64,000 nt of DNA, taken from assembly GCF_014218805.1 (NCBI RefSeq), contig NZ_JACJUV010000001.1, positions 248,001 to 312,000 of the forward strand. Direction: 5' to 3'. Of this stretch, positions 10,452 to 18,967 are shown one piece after another. Source of the stretch: Teredinibacter franksiae. Lineage in GTDB: Bacteria; Pseudomonadota; Gammaproteobacteria; Pseudomonadales; Cellvibrionaceae. The notes under the pieces were generated by a model. The model was not told the DNA's origin, ran no database searches, and worked only from the letters and a program-made list of their open reading frames with translations. Position 1 is the stretch's first letter. The number at the start of each line of letters is the position of its first letter. A program made the translations under genes and the position numbers.

Positions 10452-11464
10452 TGAAAAACACCGACAGCAAAATAGAACTCCTGCCCATCCAAATAAAACG
10501 CTCTTTAATGAGCGTGCTTGCTTTTGCAACATTGACCACCACAGGCATCAGTAAAACCGTTGCGCAAGGTTTGTTAGACGTACCGCTCTATGAAGACTGG
10601 TATCAAGTTGAAATGGTTATTTTTAAGCGTGCCGACAACGCCAGTGAGAGTTTGCGTGAAAATTGGCCAAAAAACCTCGCCTTGGCGTTTCCACCGAATG
10701 TTCAACACCTTTTTCAAGCTAATAAAGAAGGTACTACCGAAGCAGACGCTATTGTAGAAAGCTCCACCGAAACTCATACACTTGCCACTGAAGGCGCCAC
10801 TAGCGACGAAATACGATCAAGCAGTAATGCCCACACACCTTTCGAACGGCTGAGCGAAGAAGGCTACATCATCAAAAATGCCGCCAGAGCACTGAAGCGG
10901 GAATCAGGCGTTGCCGTACTTTTTCACGAGAGCTGGTTACAACCAATGAAATCGCTCAAGGATGCACCGGCGCTAGTCATTCGCGGGGGAGACACTTTCG
11001 GCGAACATCGTGAACTTGAGGGTACCGTTACACTCAGTTTAAGCCGCTACCTTCATATCCACACAGATCTTTGGCTAACTCAATTCGTAGCCAATTATGG
11101 ACAACAGAGCGAGCACTGGCCCGAACTGCCAGCGCCCCCCACAGCCATTGAAACCACAGTCTCAAACGCGACTGAAACGCCCGCTTTCGACGAAGCGATC
11201 GAACTTACCGATAACAACGAAACATTGGTTATTGATTTAGCTGGGCAAGACTCTTTTACAACAGGCAATAGCAGCCACAACCTAGACACTGGCCTGAACA
11301 ACTTTACCAGCCTCGCAGACGAACCGTTTTTAATTAAAGAAATTATTTCGCTTAATCAGAAGCGCAGAATGCGCAGCGAAGAATTGCACTACATAGACCA
11401 CCCCAGAATGGGGATATTGATAAAAATTATCCGCTTCACGACCGAACCGGAATTGCAGGAGTAA
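10451..11464 (+). CDS. csiV: CsiV-family periplasmic peptidoglycan-binding protein
   Basis: A 337-residue exported protein: a long N-terminal region with a hydrophobic stretch (about 18-38, ending near VAQG) is a signal peptide, followed by YEDWYQVEMVIFKR, the start of the CsiV domain. The centre (about 75-115) is acidic, Ser/Thr-rich and low in complexity, probably a linker. The C-terminal part ends with YIDHPRMGILIKI, typical of the family. In Vibrio, CsiV binds peptidoglycan and is needed with LpoA for PBP1A activity; that role is transferred by homology. It overlaps mfd by one base, a pairing also found in pseudomonads. Confidence 0.85.
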   Translation: MKNTDSKIELLPIQIKRSLMSVLAFATLTTTGISKTVAQGLLDVPLYEDWYQVEMVIFKRADNASESLRENWPKNLALAFPPNVQHLFQANKEGTTEADAIVESSTETHTLATEGATSDEIRSSSNAHTPFERLSEEGYIIKNAARALKRESGVAVLFHESWLQPMKSLKDAPALVIRGGDTFGEHRELEGTVTLSLSRYLHIHTDLWLTQFVANYGQQSEHWPELPAPPTAIETTVSNATETPAFDEAIELTDNNETLVIDLAGQDSFTTGNSSHNLDTGLNNFTSLADEPFLIKEIISLNQKRRMRSEELHYIDHPRMGILIKIIRFTTEPELQE

Positions 11465-11623
11465 TAAGACACAAGCACGCTTCAGTCTAAGACAAGCTGA
11501 GCCCGCGAATCACCTGTAAAACGCATTGATTGAAAAGCGTGAGCTACACACCTCTACAGATTCTCAGTATTACACCGAAAACCTGTAGCGGTTGTAGAAA
11601 TCATAAAAGAATTTAAAAGGCCT

Positions 11624-11836
11624 TTAAAGGCAAGCAACATCCTCTGCCTGCAGCCCTTTATCGCCAGTTTGGAGCTCAAATTCTACTTTTTGCCCCTCAC
11701 TGAGAGAGCGATATCCATCTCCCCGAATATTACGATAGTGTACAAAAATATCTTCTGTTTCTTCGCCACGCGTTATGAAGCCGTAACCACGTGCATTATT
11801 GAACCACTTGACAGTGCCGAGTTCTCTATCAGCCAT
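11624..11836 (-). CDS. Cold-shock domain protein (CspA family)
   Basis: A 70-residue single cold-shock domain. It starts GTVKWFNNARGYGFI, containing the RNP1 segment, and continues with DIFVHY (RNP2); these bind single-stranded RNA or DNA. The start is the ATG at 11836, because AGAGG lies 7 nt upstream; a GTG two codons earlier (11842) would overlap that site. It is transcribed alone, downstream of mtnP on the same strand with a 207-nt gap that probably carries its own promoter and 5' leader. Sequence cannot tell whether it is cold-inducible or constitutive. Confidence 0.93.
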   Translation of the reverse strand: MADRELGTVKWFNNARGYGFITRGEETEDIFVHYRNIRGDGYRSLSEGQKVEFELQTGDKGLQAEDVACL

Positions 11837-11951
11837 GTCCACACCTCTTAAGTCTGCTTTTTTATTATGTTAACCAATGATAAATCCCCAGCCCAAATAT
11901 ACAGGGCCGACAGTGCACTGGAACTAACAACATCAGACCATCATTATTATT

Positions 11952-11967
11952 CCATACCACGGTATGG
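11952..11967. repeat. Inverted repeat CCATACC-N2-GGTATGG upstream of the cold-shock gene
   Basis: Two perfect 7-bp arms separated by AC form a compact dyad about 115 nt ahead of the cold-shock gene start. The geometry suits a dimeric repressor site or a small hairpin in the leader RNA. It is not followed by a T-run on either strand, so it is not a terminator. No known operator consensus was recognised. Confidence 0.4.
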
Positions 11968-12043
11968 GTTATGTGTGGTCAATTTATTCCGACTGCAGCA
12001 CCAAAAAGGATCATAGGACATTAAGGTAAAATCTAATTAATGT

Positions 12044-12820
12044 CTAGACCAAAGTAAGGGCCGAAATGAGGGCTGTTCGAACTTTTGTGATTTTCTCCTC
12101 TAAAACGGCTTTCATATCATCCACGGATAATGGTGCCACCTGAGAATCGTTCTCTTCAGCGGTGTTTTTCGTGCTACAAATTCCTGCGGCCCAATTACAC
12201 ACAACGCATATAGAAAGATAACTTATATTTTTTTCACGCGCTAAAACAGCTTCTGGCATCATTGTCATTCCAACCAGATCACAACCATCGCGCTGAAGCT
12301 TCTGAATTTCTGCTGCGGTTTCTAATCGTGGCCCCTGCATGCAACCATACACACCATTACTAATTACCTTTAAGCCCTCCCGCCCCAAACAATCAAACAT
12401 TTGTTTGCGAAAACTGCTCTGTAAAGGGTAGGAGAAATCGACGTGACACATTTCATCTTCAAACTCATCGAAAAAAGTGCCCTCTCGCCCCCAGGTGTAA
12501 TCCACTATCTGGTCCGGTAACACAATATTACCAGGTGCACACGCATCACTAATGCCACCGACAGCATTAACGGCAATAATCGCATCCACCCCTAACGCGG
12601 CCAGCGCGTCAATATTGGCTCGGTAATTTATTTTGTGCGGAGGACAATGATGAGCGGAGCCGTGTCGGGGCATAAAAAAAACACTGCGACCGGTTAAAAC
12701 TGCACGGCGTAATTCAATGGGAGTATCACTAAAACGGGTCATTTGGCTCACCGATTCATTACGCCCCAACTCAGGGAACTCATAAAAACCGGAACCACCG
12801 ATTACAGCAATTTTTTTCAT
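12044..12820 (-). CDS. mtnP: S-methyl-5'-thioinosine / S-methyl-5'-thioadenosine phosphorylase family
   Basis: A 258-residue purine nucleoside phosphorylase of the MTAP type. It opens MKKIAVIGGSGFYEF and carries PRHGSAHHCPPHKINYRAN and MTMMPEAVLARE, the phosphate- and substrate-binding motifs. CNWAAG stands where adenine-specific MTAPs have an Asp-containing motif, which in this family points to a 6-oxopurine substrate such as methylthioinosine, as described for the Pseudomonas enzyme. The ATG at 12820 is chosen over an in-frame GTG at 12841 that directly abuts the hpt stop. It follows hpt, whose product uses the hypoxanthine this enzyme would release. Confidence 0.88.
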   Translation of the reverse strand: MKKIAVIGGSGFYEFPELGRNESVSQMTRFSDTPIELRRAVLTGRSVFFMPRHGSAHHCPPHKINYRANIDALAALGVDAIIAVNAVGGISDACAPGNIVLPDQIVDYTWGREGTFFDEFEDEMCHVDFSYPLQSSFRKQMFDCLGREGLKVISNGVYGCMQGPRLETAAEIQKLQRDGCDLVGMTMMPEAVLAREKNISYLSICVVCNWAAGICSTKNTAEENDSQVAPLSVDDMKAVLEEKITKVRTALISALTLV

Positions 12821-12841
12821 GTTCACTATACTCAACCGCAC

Positions 12842-13390
12842 TTACTTTTTTAAAACAAATATTCCCGGCGCGTTTCGGTAATTACCAGCGAAATCCATTC
12901 CCATGCCCACCACAAATTTATCCGGTATACTTAGCGCATAAAAATCTGGCTTAGCTTTGCAGGCTTCACCCTCACTCTCTTCCAATTGCTTCCAGGCAAG
13001 TACAACGCTCTCTACAGAGTTGGCCCCCTGATCAACACACCAAGCTTTAACCTCCTCTAGCGTAATACCTTGATCAAAAATATCATCAAGGAGCAGAACG
13101 TTTGCTCCTACTAAAGAAGCTCTAGGCTTAGAATGCCAACGTAAATCACGACCGGTTTCATGCTCCCTGTAGCGTGATACACCAACGGAATCGAGCTGTA
13201 GAGCAAAAGATAATTTCGGCAATAACATTCCAGCAAAAACGATGCCGCCATTTAATAACGTTAGCGCGACAATTTTTTCACCACTGAAATTTTCAAAATG
13301 TTTATTTAGCACATCCGACAATACCTCTATTGCCGCTACCGACTGCTCATAAGAATATAATGTGTCCGCTTGGGCCAACAAACTATCCAT
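12842..13390 (-). CDS. hpt: Hypoxanthine-guanine phosphoribosyltransferase
   Basis: A 182-residue type I phosphoribosyltransferase. VLLLDDIFDQGITLEEV (about 87-103) is the PRPP-binding loop with the acidic pair DD, and DFYALSIPDKFVVGMGMDFAGNYRN is the C-terminal base-binding segment typical of HPRT. It converts hypoxanthine or guanine plus PRPP to IMP or GMP. It lies 2 nt behind the MscS gene and directly ahead of mtnP, suggesting co-transcription and a short route from methylthioinosine to IMP. Confidence 0.9.
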   Translation of the reverse strand: MDSLLAQADTLYSYEQSVAAIEVLSDVLNKHFENFSGEKIVALTLLNGGIVFAGMLLPKLSFALQLDSVGVSRYREHETGRDLRWHSKPRASLVGANVLLLDDIFDQGITLEEVKAWCVDQGANSVESVVLAWKQLEESEGEACKAKPDFYALSIPDKFVVGMGMDFAGNYRNAPGIFVLKK

Positions 13391-13392
13391 AA

Positions 13393-14526
13393 CTAGTCAG
13401 CCACCATGCCGCCGGTTTCAGGGCCAAGCGCCTGAACATTCACAGGCTCAGGAATATGTAGCGTAGTGGTAGGAAAGGCACACTCTGCTCCATGAGATTC
13501 GACAATACCGACAACTTTTAACAGTACATCCTGCTTTATTTGATGGAACTTCACCCAGTCAGTCGTATGCGTGTAACAGTAAACAAAGAAATTCAATGAA
13601 CTGGAGGCAAATGAATTAAAATTCACAATAATCGTAGAATCCGTAGCCACCGCCTCATGGGCAAGCAGCATGCTTTTAACCTCACTCACAATATCACCCA
13701 TTTTTGACACATCGCTGTAGCGTATACCGACGGTTTCATAGATGCGACGATTGGACATTCGGGATGGGTTCTCGACCGATATCTGGGTAAAAGTTGCATT
13801 AGGTACGTAAAGCGGTCGTTTTTCAAAGGTTCGGATACGCGTTAAACGCCAACCTATATCTTCCACTGTGCCCTCAATGTCCTTGTCGGGAGAACGAACC
13901 CAATCACCAACGGCAAATGGGCGATCCAGATAAATCATCAAGCCGCCAAAAAAATTGGCTAACAAATCTTTTGCGGCAAAACCAACCGCTATACCACCTA
14001 TACCACCAAATGCCAAAACGCCGGAGACACTATACCCAAGCCCCTGAAGAGCAACCAGTAAAGAGGTGATAATAACCGACACGCGCAAAAGCTTGCCCAG
14101 CGCCATAGCCGTAGTACGATCCATTGGCTTATGACTATAATCGGGATCCATCAAATTTGATTCTGCTTGCTTGATAAAACCCGTCAAAAACCACGCAACA
14201 ATAAAAACGATGCCTATGTGGCGCACATTGTCGACCGAATCTAGGATCAATGACGACGAAGCTGTACTGGCCATATCGGCGGCAGTGGTTATACCTACCC
14301 CCCAAACCAACCACTTTGCCGGCCGCTGTAACGAGCGAATCAACGCATCATCCCAAACAGTTTTTGTCTGTAGCGATTTAGCCTCCAGCTTTTGTAAAAA
14401 CCGACCAAGAATAGCTGCAACCAATAAAGTAACTAGAACAACAACAAACATGTCGACGACCCAAAGGTTTTCTTTGCCGACACCCGCTACATACAAACGA
14501 TTAATTTTTTCAAACAGTGCATCCAT
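13393..14526 (-). CDS. MscS-family mechanosensitive ion channel
   Basis: A 377-residue membrane protein. Hydrophobic helices near 25-45, 75-95, 105-125 and 150-170 precede the pore-lining segment FGGIGGIAVGFAAKDLLANFFGG (about 172-194), the MscS hallmark. The beta domain follows (DRPFAVGDWVRS, about 199-210; IEGTVEDIGWRLTRIRT). It probably releases small solutes during hypo-osmotic shock. It sits between nagZ and hpt in a same-strand run; functional linkage to them is not obvious. The extra N-terminal helices make it longer than E. coli MscS (286 residues). Confidence 0.92.
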   Translation of the reverse strand: MDALFEKINRLYVAGVGKENLWVVDMFVVVLVTLLVAAILGRFLQKLEAKSLQTKTVWDDALIRSLQRPAKWLVWGVGITTAADMASTASSSLILDSVDNVRHIGIVFIVAWFLTGFIKQAESNLMDPDYSHKPMDRTTAMALGKLLRVSVIITSLLVALQGLGYSVSGVLAFGGIGGIAVGFAAKDLLANFFGGLMIYLDRPFAVGDWVRSPDKDIEGTVEDIGWRLTRIRTFEKRPLYVPNATFTQISVENPSRMSNRRIYETVGIRYSDVSKMGDIVSEVKSMLLAHEAVATDSTIIVNFNSFASSSLNFFVYCYTHTTDWVKFHQIKQDVLLKVVGIVESHGAECAFPTTTLHIPEPVNVQALGPETGGMVAD

Positions 14527-14538
14527 AACAAACTCGTT

Positions 14539-15561
14539 TTACAAATTTTGAAGAATTTCTCGAGCACCATTCCAGCGCTCAGATTGACGTAAAGCTCCCC
14601 ATTCCTGGGTAACATTTGCAGACATCGATTCCAACCGAGAGGCAGGAACCTTATCTAAGCTGGTCGACAAGGTATGCAACACCTCTAAAACACCGTCGCG
14701 ATTATTGCACACTAATATTGCATCACACCCTGCAGACAGCGCCGCCAGTGCACGTGAACCATAACCTCCAGCGCCGGTGGCACCTTCCATAGATAAATCA
14801 TCACTAAAAACAACGCCTTTAAATTGGAGTTCTTGTCGCAGATATTGACGTATCCACCACGAAGAAAAACCAACCGGCTCGGCATCGATTGCAGGAAAAA
14901 GTATATGCGCAGGCATAAGTGCATCGAGTTCGGCTCCAAGCGCCTTAAAGGGTACAATATCGCGAGACTCCAAAGCCTTAAGTTCGCGTGAATCCACCGG
15001 CAGCTCCAGATGGCTATCCGCTCTAACACCACCATGACCGGGAAAATGTTTTCCCGTATTTGCCATCCCGGCTTCTTTCATTCCAGCCATGAATGCCCTT
15101 GCAACCTGTACCACAACGTTTGGGCTAACGCCAAAACTGCGATCACCGATAATATCGCTAAGACTCTCATCCACGTCCAAAACAGGTGCAAAACTAATAT
15201 CCAAACCACTCGCAATTAGCTCCGCTGCCATTAGCCACCCAGCTTCTCGGGCGCAGCGCAAACCTTCAACGGCATCAATCAAAAATCGATTACCTACCGA
15301 CTGCATAGTTGGAATACGGGTAAAACCCTCGCGAAAGCGCTGAACTCGCCCCCCTTCATGATCCACAGCAATTATTAAATTGGCATTAATCGCTTTTATC
15401 GCAGATGTCAGCGCCTGTAATTGAATAACAGAAGAATAATTACGCGTAAACAATATAACGCCGCCAACCCAAGGGTTGGAAAGTAATTCCTTATCCGAAT
15501 CATCGAGGAATGTCCCCGCAATATCGATTACAACGGGGCCAAGAGTAGTTTCAGTAAACAT
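14539..15561 (-). CDS. nagZ: Beta-N-acetylhexosaminidase NagZ
   Basis: A 340-residue GH3 enzyme. Its signature KHFPGHGGVRADSHLELP (about 176-193) contains the mobile-loop Asp-His pair that acts in catalysis, and the nucleophile is in VVFSDDLSMEGA. NagZ cleaves GlcNAc from 1,6-anhydro-muropeptides in the cytoplasm during peptidoglycan recycling, producing signals that can induce AmpC in relatives. It starts 1 nt behind the psrA stop, so it is probably in an operon with psrA. AAAGG ahead of the ATG serves as ribosome binding site. Confidence 0.96.
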   Translation of the reverse strand: MFTETTLGPVVIDIAGTFLDDSDKELLSNPWVGGVILFTRNYSSVIQLQALTSAIKAINANLIIAVDHEGGRVQRFREGFTRIPTMQSVGNRFLIDAVEGLRCAREAGWLMAAELIASGLDISFAPVLDVDESLSDIIGDRSFGVSPNVVVQVARAFMAGMKEAGMANTGKHFPGHGGVRADSHLELPVDSRELKALESRDIVPFKALGAELDALMPAHILFPAIDAEPVGFSSWWIRQYLRQELQFKGVVFSDDLSMEGATGAGGYGSRALAALSAGCDAILVCNNRDGVLEVLHTLSTSLDKVPASRLESMSANVTQEWGALRQSERWNGAREILQNL

Positions 15562-15562
15562 T

Positions 15563-16207
15563 TTAACCTTTGCTGCTGGGGGCCTTTAAAATGGCGGCTA
15601 GCGATGGGATCATTGAATTAAGAACATCTTCCAAACCACTGTCTTGGCCATAATCGCTATTCAAAATAGCCCTAAGTGACTCATAACTTGAAAGGGTGAA
15701 TATAACCGCACCGAGCATGTAATTCAGCCGCCAGTAAAAATCAACAGGCGTCAAACCTGAAACAGACGCTTGTAATAATCCTGAACAGCGGGCGTAAGTT
15801 TCTCCAAAGTTTGCGACAAGATGCTTACGCAAATGCTCCTGTGATTGTGTATACGCCAAACTTAGCAGCCTCATAATACGTTGAACCCCAACGCCCGTTT
15901 CGGCTGGCGTTTTAAGCAATGCATTCGACACACAAATCAGAACCTGCTCAACAGTCGGAGTACCACCGGCGGTATCGGCCTCTAGCTTTGTAATTTCTGA
16001 ATCCAACATTTTGCAAAAAGGCCCTAAAATGCTGGTAAATACCGCCTGAATAAGCTCTTTCTTCGAACCAAAATGATAATTGACTGCCGCCAGGTTGACT
16101 TCAGCCATCCCTGTAATGGTGCGTAGAGAGGTTTCTGCGAACCCTCGCTCTGCAAATAGAATACCTGCCGCATGAAGAATTTTTTCCCCAGTTTCGCCTT
16201 GAGCCAT
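15563..16207 (-). CDS. psrA: TetR-family regulator, PsrA-like
   Basis: A 214-residue TetR regulator. The helix-turn-helix is near residues 25-50 (LRTITGMAEVNLAAVNYHFGSKKEL), and a ligand-binding helical domain follows. The ATG at 16207 is favoured because GGAGG lies 8 nt upstream; the frame extends 22 more codons but without a ribosome binding site. In Pseudomonas the gene next to nagZ and lexA is psrA, a fatty-acid-responsive regulator of beta-oxidation and rpoS. The assignment here rests on that gene order plus sequence style. I found no clear PsrA box in the upstream gap. Confidence 0.75.
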   Translation of the reverse strand: MAQGETGEKILHAAGILFAERGFAETSLRTITGMAEVNLAAVNYHFGSKKELIQAVFTSILGPFCKMLDSEITKLEADTAGGTPTVEQVLICVSNALLKTPAETGVGVQRIMRLLSLAYTQSQEHLRKHLVANFGETYARCSGLLQASVSGLTPVDFYWRLNYMLGAVIFTLSSYESLRAILNSDYGQDSGLEDVLNSMIPSLAAILKAPSSKG

Positions 16208-16514
16208 TGTTTGAATCCTCCGCTGAATCTTAGTAATGAGGGCTGGATCGCAGGCAATCTTGCCTGCTTCCAAAAAATCGGATGGGTTTGAATAGATTAT
16301 TTTAGTATTTACGGCACGGTCTCTATAGCAGCAAATTTTATAAACACTAGGGCCCGCTTAACATTTCCCCAAAAAAAACGCCAAAAATCAATCTGTTACA
16401 ACACTATCCTCATCATACCCCTAACCCTTTAAATTTTCACCCTAGTAAGACCCAACACCGTGCGAATCATGCGGGAAGGTGTTAGTTTTAAAGTAGCAAT
16501 AACGGAGTTTACAC
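16208..16514. other. Divergent intergenic region, psrA / small conserved protein
   Basis: The 307-nt gap holds the psrA ribosome binding site and presumably promoters for both directions. An A-rich run lies near 16370-16390. A weak 6-bp inverted repeat (AACACC/GGTGTT, about 16452-16480) lies some 35 nt before the plus-strand gene. No RNA gene was recognised. Confidence 0.4.
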
Positions 16515-16835
16515 ATGGCCAAGATATTCCCAACCGTAGGCAACTGGTACCAAGACACCTCAAGCATGCAGGTTTTCGAAATTGTTGCCGTAGACGAACA
16601 CAACAGCACAATTGAAGTACAGTATGCCGATGGCGATATTGACGAGTTTGAAATTGAATCCTGGGGGCAACTACACATAGTAACAGCTGCAGCACCGGAA
16701 GATGCGAATGCGGGTTATGGCGCGTCTTACTCAGACCCTTGGGAAGACAGCCCAAATCATATTAACAACAGCTACAGCAATCCTCTAGAGCTTATCGAAC
16801 CGGAACCTTTCTCAGGTTTCGATGATTTTATGTAA
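16515..16835 (+). CDS. Small conserved acidic protein of unknown function
   Basis: A 106-residue protein that begins MAKIFPTVGNWYQD, followed by FEIVAVDEHNSTIEVQYADGDIDEFEIESW, a compact beta-rich module resembling small SH3/Tudor-like barrels. The second half is acidic and probably disordered, ending in FSGFDDFM. A good ribosome binding site (GGAG, 8 nt before ATG) supports expression. I recall similar short proteins in gammaproteobacteria (possibly DUF6763) but cannot confirm. No signal peptide or membrane helix. It stands alone between psrA and the lexA region. Confidence 0.75.
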   Translation: MAKIFPTVGNWYQDTSSMQVFEIVAVDEHNSTIEVQYADGDIDEFEIESWGQLHIVTAAAPEDANAGYGASYSDPWEDSPNHINNSYSNPLELIEPEPFSGFDDFM

Positions 16836-16947
16836 TTAACCGATATAGCTCAGCCAAGAAACCAAGCGCGCACCCCGCACATGGATACCGCTATGCAAAA
16901 CATTAGCTCCAACCGCAATCATCGCCCCGTTGCGGTTCATCGGCCTG

Positions 16948-17334
16948 TTATTTCAGGCTAAAATCACCTTTACTTTTCAGCACCTTCTTTTTTCGAATCG
17001 TCGAAAATGGGTCCTCCTCAGCTGGCTTCGCCTCCTCCTTGTGCTCCTCCACAGAAGCCGAGCCCTGTTGACCGTGCTTTTTTTTGACCTGTAAAAAAGG
17101 GAAGTTAATCAAGTAGTAAATACCTGTGCCTAAAAACAGAACAGCCCACTTCACTAGAAATGCCCATGCCAGAGCACCCTCTTTTTCCACCGCCCGCGCG
17201 TAAACAAAATAATCGTCGTGCACCAGCGAAACGACAAAATAAAACACAAACAGAGAGAGCGTAGAAATAATTGCCCGCCGGTAACGCTTGAAAAAAACCG
17301 TGGCAACAAAGGATTTTGCGAGAAACCTAAACAT
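16948..17334 (-). CDS. Small membrane protein of unknown function
   Basis: A 128-residue protein with two predicted membrane helices (about 22-40 and 55-78) and a charged cytoplasmic tail rich in Glu and Lys. I recognise no family. It starts 6 nt after the stop of the 91-residue gene on the same strand, so the two form a small operon that points away from lexA. The tail ends in a basic stretch (RKKKVLKSKGD). Ribosome binding site is weak, which would fit translational coupling to the upstream gene. Confidence 0.65.
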   Translation of the reverse strand: MFRFLAKSFVATVFFKRYRRAIISTLSLFVFYFVVSLVHDDYFVYARAVEKEGALAWAFLVKWAVLFLGTGIYYLINFPFLQVKKKHGQQGSASVEEHKEEAKPAEEDPFSTIRKKKVLKSKGDFSLK

Positions 17335-17340
17335 AGGAAT

Positions 17341-17616
17341 TTATGACCAAAAGGACAACCCCAAAGCGGCAAGAAGTACAATAATCGACCGATCTTTCAG
17401 TTCACTCTTCAACTTGTCCTCCTCCTCTTTAACAATAGTTTCTAATATTTCAGGGGCGTAATCGTCTGGTGTTTTCCCATGTAAGTATATGCGTGTTTTG
17501 GCGCGCGCTATCGCTTTTTCCCTGATACGAATATCAACCCTCTCTTTTAACCTAGCAAGCTTCCCTTTTACACCAAGGGTGATATTAGGAAACCTAGATT
17601 TTTTTAATTCAGACAT
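17341..17616 (-). CDS. Small tail-anchored protein of unknown function
   Basis: A 91-residue, highly charged helical protein (many Lys, Arg and Glu) ending in one hydrophobic segment (about 75-90, IIVLLAALGLSF), so it may be inserted by its C-terminus. The ATG has GGAG 6 nt upstream. It is the first gene of a two-gene minus-strand operon that starts 200 nt from lexA in the opposite direction. The SOS boxes in front of lexA lie 109-145 nt upstream of this start, so shared LexA control is possible but unproven. No family recognised. Confidence 0.65.
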   Translation of the reverse strand: MSELKKSRFPNITLGVKGKLARLKERVDIRIREKAIARAKTRIYLHGKTPDDYAPEILETIVKEEEDKLKSELKDRSIIVLLAALGLSFWS

Positions 17617-17722
17617 TGCTTACTCCATACAAGGAGCTTAAGTTTAACAGACACATCCACAACACCACCAACCTGAGCCTTACCTTGGCTGGATTAGCGT
17701 TAAAAGGTTGCATGCTGGACAA

Positions 17723-17761
17723 TACTGTATATAATCCCACATACTGTACATGCAAACAGAC
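17723..17761 (+). promoter_or_regulatory. Tandem LexA (SOS) boxes upstream of lexA
   Basis: The box at 17742-17761 has a perfect CTG-N10-CAG core (CTGTACATGCAAACAG, 17744-17759) preceded by TA. A second, weaker box starts at 17723 (TACTGTATATAATCCCAC) and departs from consensus only at the last core base (CAC instead of CAG). Two adjacent boxes ahead of lexA are the classical autoregulation layout of enteric and pseudomonad lexA genes. They end 54 nt before the lexA ATG. Confidence 0.88.
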
Positions 17762-17815
17762 CCTACTACGTCACATCAACATCAATTTTGGTTCGCGCAC
17801 CAAATTGGGGGAAAA

Positions 17816-18418
17816 ATGATCAAACTTACCGCTAGGCAACAACAGATTCTAGAACTCATCAAAGAACACATTCAGGACACGGGTTACCCGCCTACAAGAG
17901 CTGAAATCGCAGAAATACTGGGCTTCAAGTCTGCAAACGCTGCTGAAGAACACCTAAAGGCACTTGCCCGCAAAGGCGCAATCGAAATGATCGCAGGTGC
18001 TTCTCGCGGAATACGCCTGCCCGACACACAGTCAGGCTTGCCGCTTATAGGTCGTGTAGCAGCCGGTAGCCCCATCCTCGCTGAAGAGCATATCGAAGAC
18101 TATTGCGACATTCCCCACAGCTTTTTCACTCCACGTGCTGACTTCCTACTTACCGTTCACGGTATGAGCATGAAGGATGTCGGTATTCTCGATGGCGACC
18201 TGCTGGCGGTGCATAAAACAGATCAGGCTAGAAACGGTGATATTGTTATCGCCCGCATTGAAGACGAGGTAACCGTTAAACGCTTTAAGCGTGAACGCAA
18301 TCGCGCAACAGTAGAACTTTGGCCCGAAAACCCCGACTTTAACGTTATCGAAGTTGATCTTCGCGATGAAAACTTCTCGATTGAAGGTTTAAGTGTCGGC
18401 GTAATTCGCCGTAGCTAA
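17816..18418 (+). CDS. lexA: LexA repressor, SOS response
   Basis: A 200-residue repressor and self-cleaving protease. The N-terminal winged helix-turn-helix starts [15 protein letters not shown] with [13 protein letters not shown]. The self-cleavage site is Ala83-Gly84 (VAAGSP), and the catalytic dyad is Ser118 (GMSMKD) and Lys155 (VTVKR). The ATG at 17816 follows a GGGGG ribosome binding site; a longer frame from 17750 would include the SOS box in coding DNA. It represses DNA-damage genes until RecA stimulates its cleavage. sulA follows 13 nt later in the same unit. Confidence 0.98.
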   Translation: MIKLTARQQQILELIKEHIQDTGYPPTRAEIAEILGFKSANAAEEHLKALARKGAIEMIAGASRGIRLPDTQSGLPLIGRVAAGSPILAEEHIEDYCDIPHSFFTPRADFLLTVHGMSMKDVGILDGDLLAVHKTDQARNGDIVIARIEDEVTVKRFKRERNRATVELWPENPDFNVIEVDLRDENFSIEGLSVGVIRRS

Positions 18419-18431
18419 AAGGTAGGACATT

Positions 18432-18869
18432 ATGGCAAATCCAGTAGCGAAAAACGCCCACCCGGTTAGCCCGGCAACGCAACCGCAGCCACCAGAAAAA
18501 AAGTCCTCTGGCCTGACTGAAATTGTGCTCCCTGTTAGCGGAAGCGATTTTATCGGTAATTTTGAAATGGTTTTGCCGATGCTTGCACACTTGAGCCATC
18601 AAACACAAAATCGATGGCTCACTTGGATTACCACAACTGAAATCAGCAAAGCTGACCTTTCCACCTACGGATTCCAATTACAAAACGTGCAAGTCGTTCG
18701 CGTTAACCAGAAAGACGTGAGTTGGGTGCTATGGGAAGCTTTATCCAATGGCACCAGCTCTACCGTGGTGGCCAACGTTGAACACCTATCTAAATTGGAT
18801 TTTGATAATTTCGATTCGGCTTGTCGCCAGGGAAATTGCCGAGGCTTGATATTTCGATCGCGTCATTAA
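18432..18869 (+). CDS. sulA: SulA-like cell division inhibitor
   Basis: A 145-residue protein of the SulA/RecA-like superfamily. The N-terminus is Pro- and Lys-rich and probably disordered; the core (about 30-140) has the LTWITTTEISKADLSTYGFQL and WEALSNGTSSTVVANVE segments expected of SulA. In relatives SulA blocks FtsZ polymerisation during the SOS response. The gene begins 13 nt after lexA, so it should be controlled by the same SOS boxes. The lexA-sulA operon is also known in Pseudomonas. No Lon-degradation signal was evaluated. Confidence 0.78.
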   Translation: MANPVAKNAHPVSPATQPQPPEKKSSGLTEIVLPVSGSDFIGNFEMVLPMLAHLSHQTQNRWLTWITTTEISKADLSTYGFQLQNVQVVRVNQKDVSWVLWEALSNGTSSTVVANVEHLSKLDFDNFDSACRQGNCRGLIFRSRH

Positions 18870-18931
18870 ATCTCAGAATCACTCAAAAAAGTGCAGCCAT
18901 AACAGCGATTAGTATGCGAGATTTAATACGG

Positions 18932-18951
18932 GGCGGGGCTTGGCGGGGCTT
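18932..18951. repeat. Perfect tandem duplication of a 10-bp GC-rich unit
   Basis: GGCGGGGCTT occurs twice back to back in the short gap between the convergent sulA and the minus-strand gene ending at 18968. It is far more GC-rich than its surroundings. No hairpin or T-run is formed, so a terminator role is unlikely; it may be a simple slippage duplication. Confidence 0.6.
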
Positions 18952-18967
18952 AATAGCGGCTGTAATC

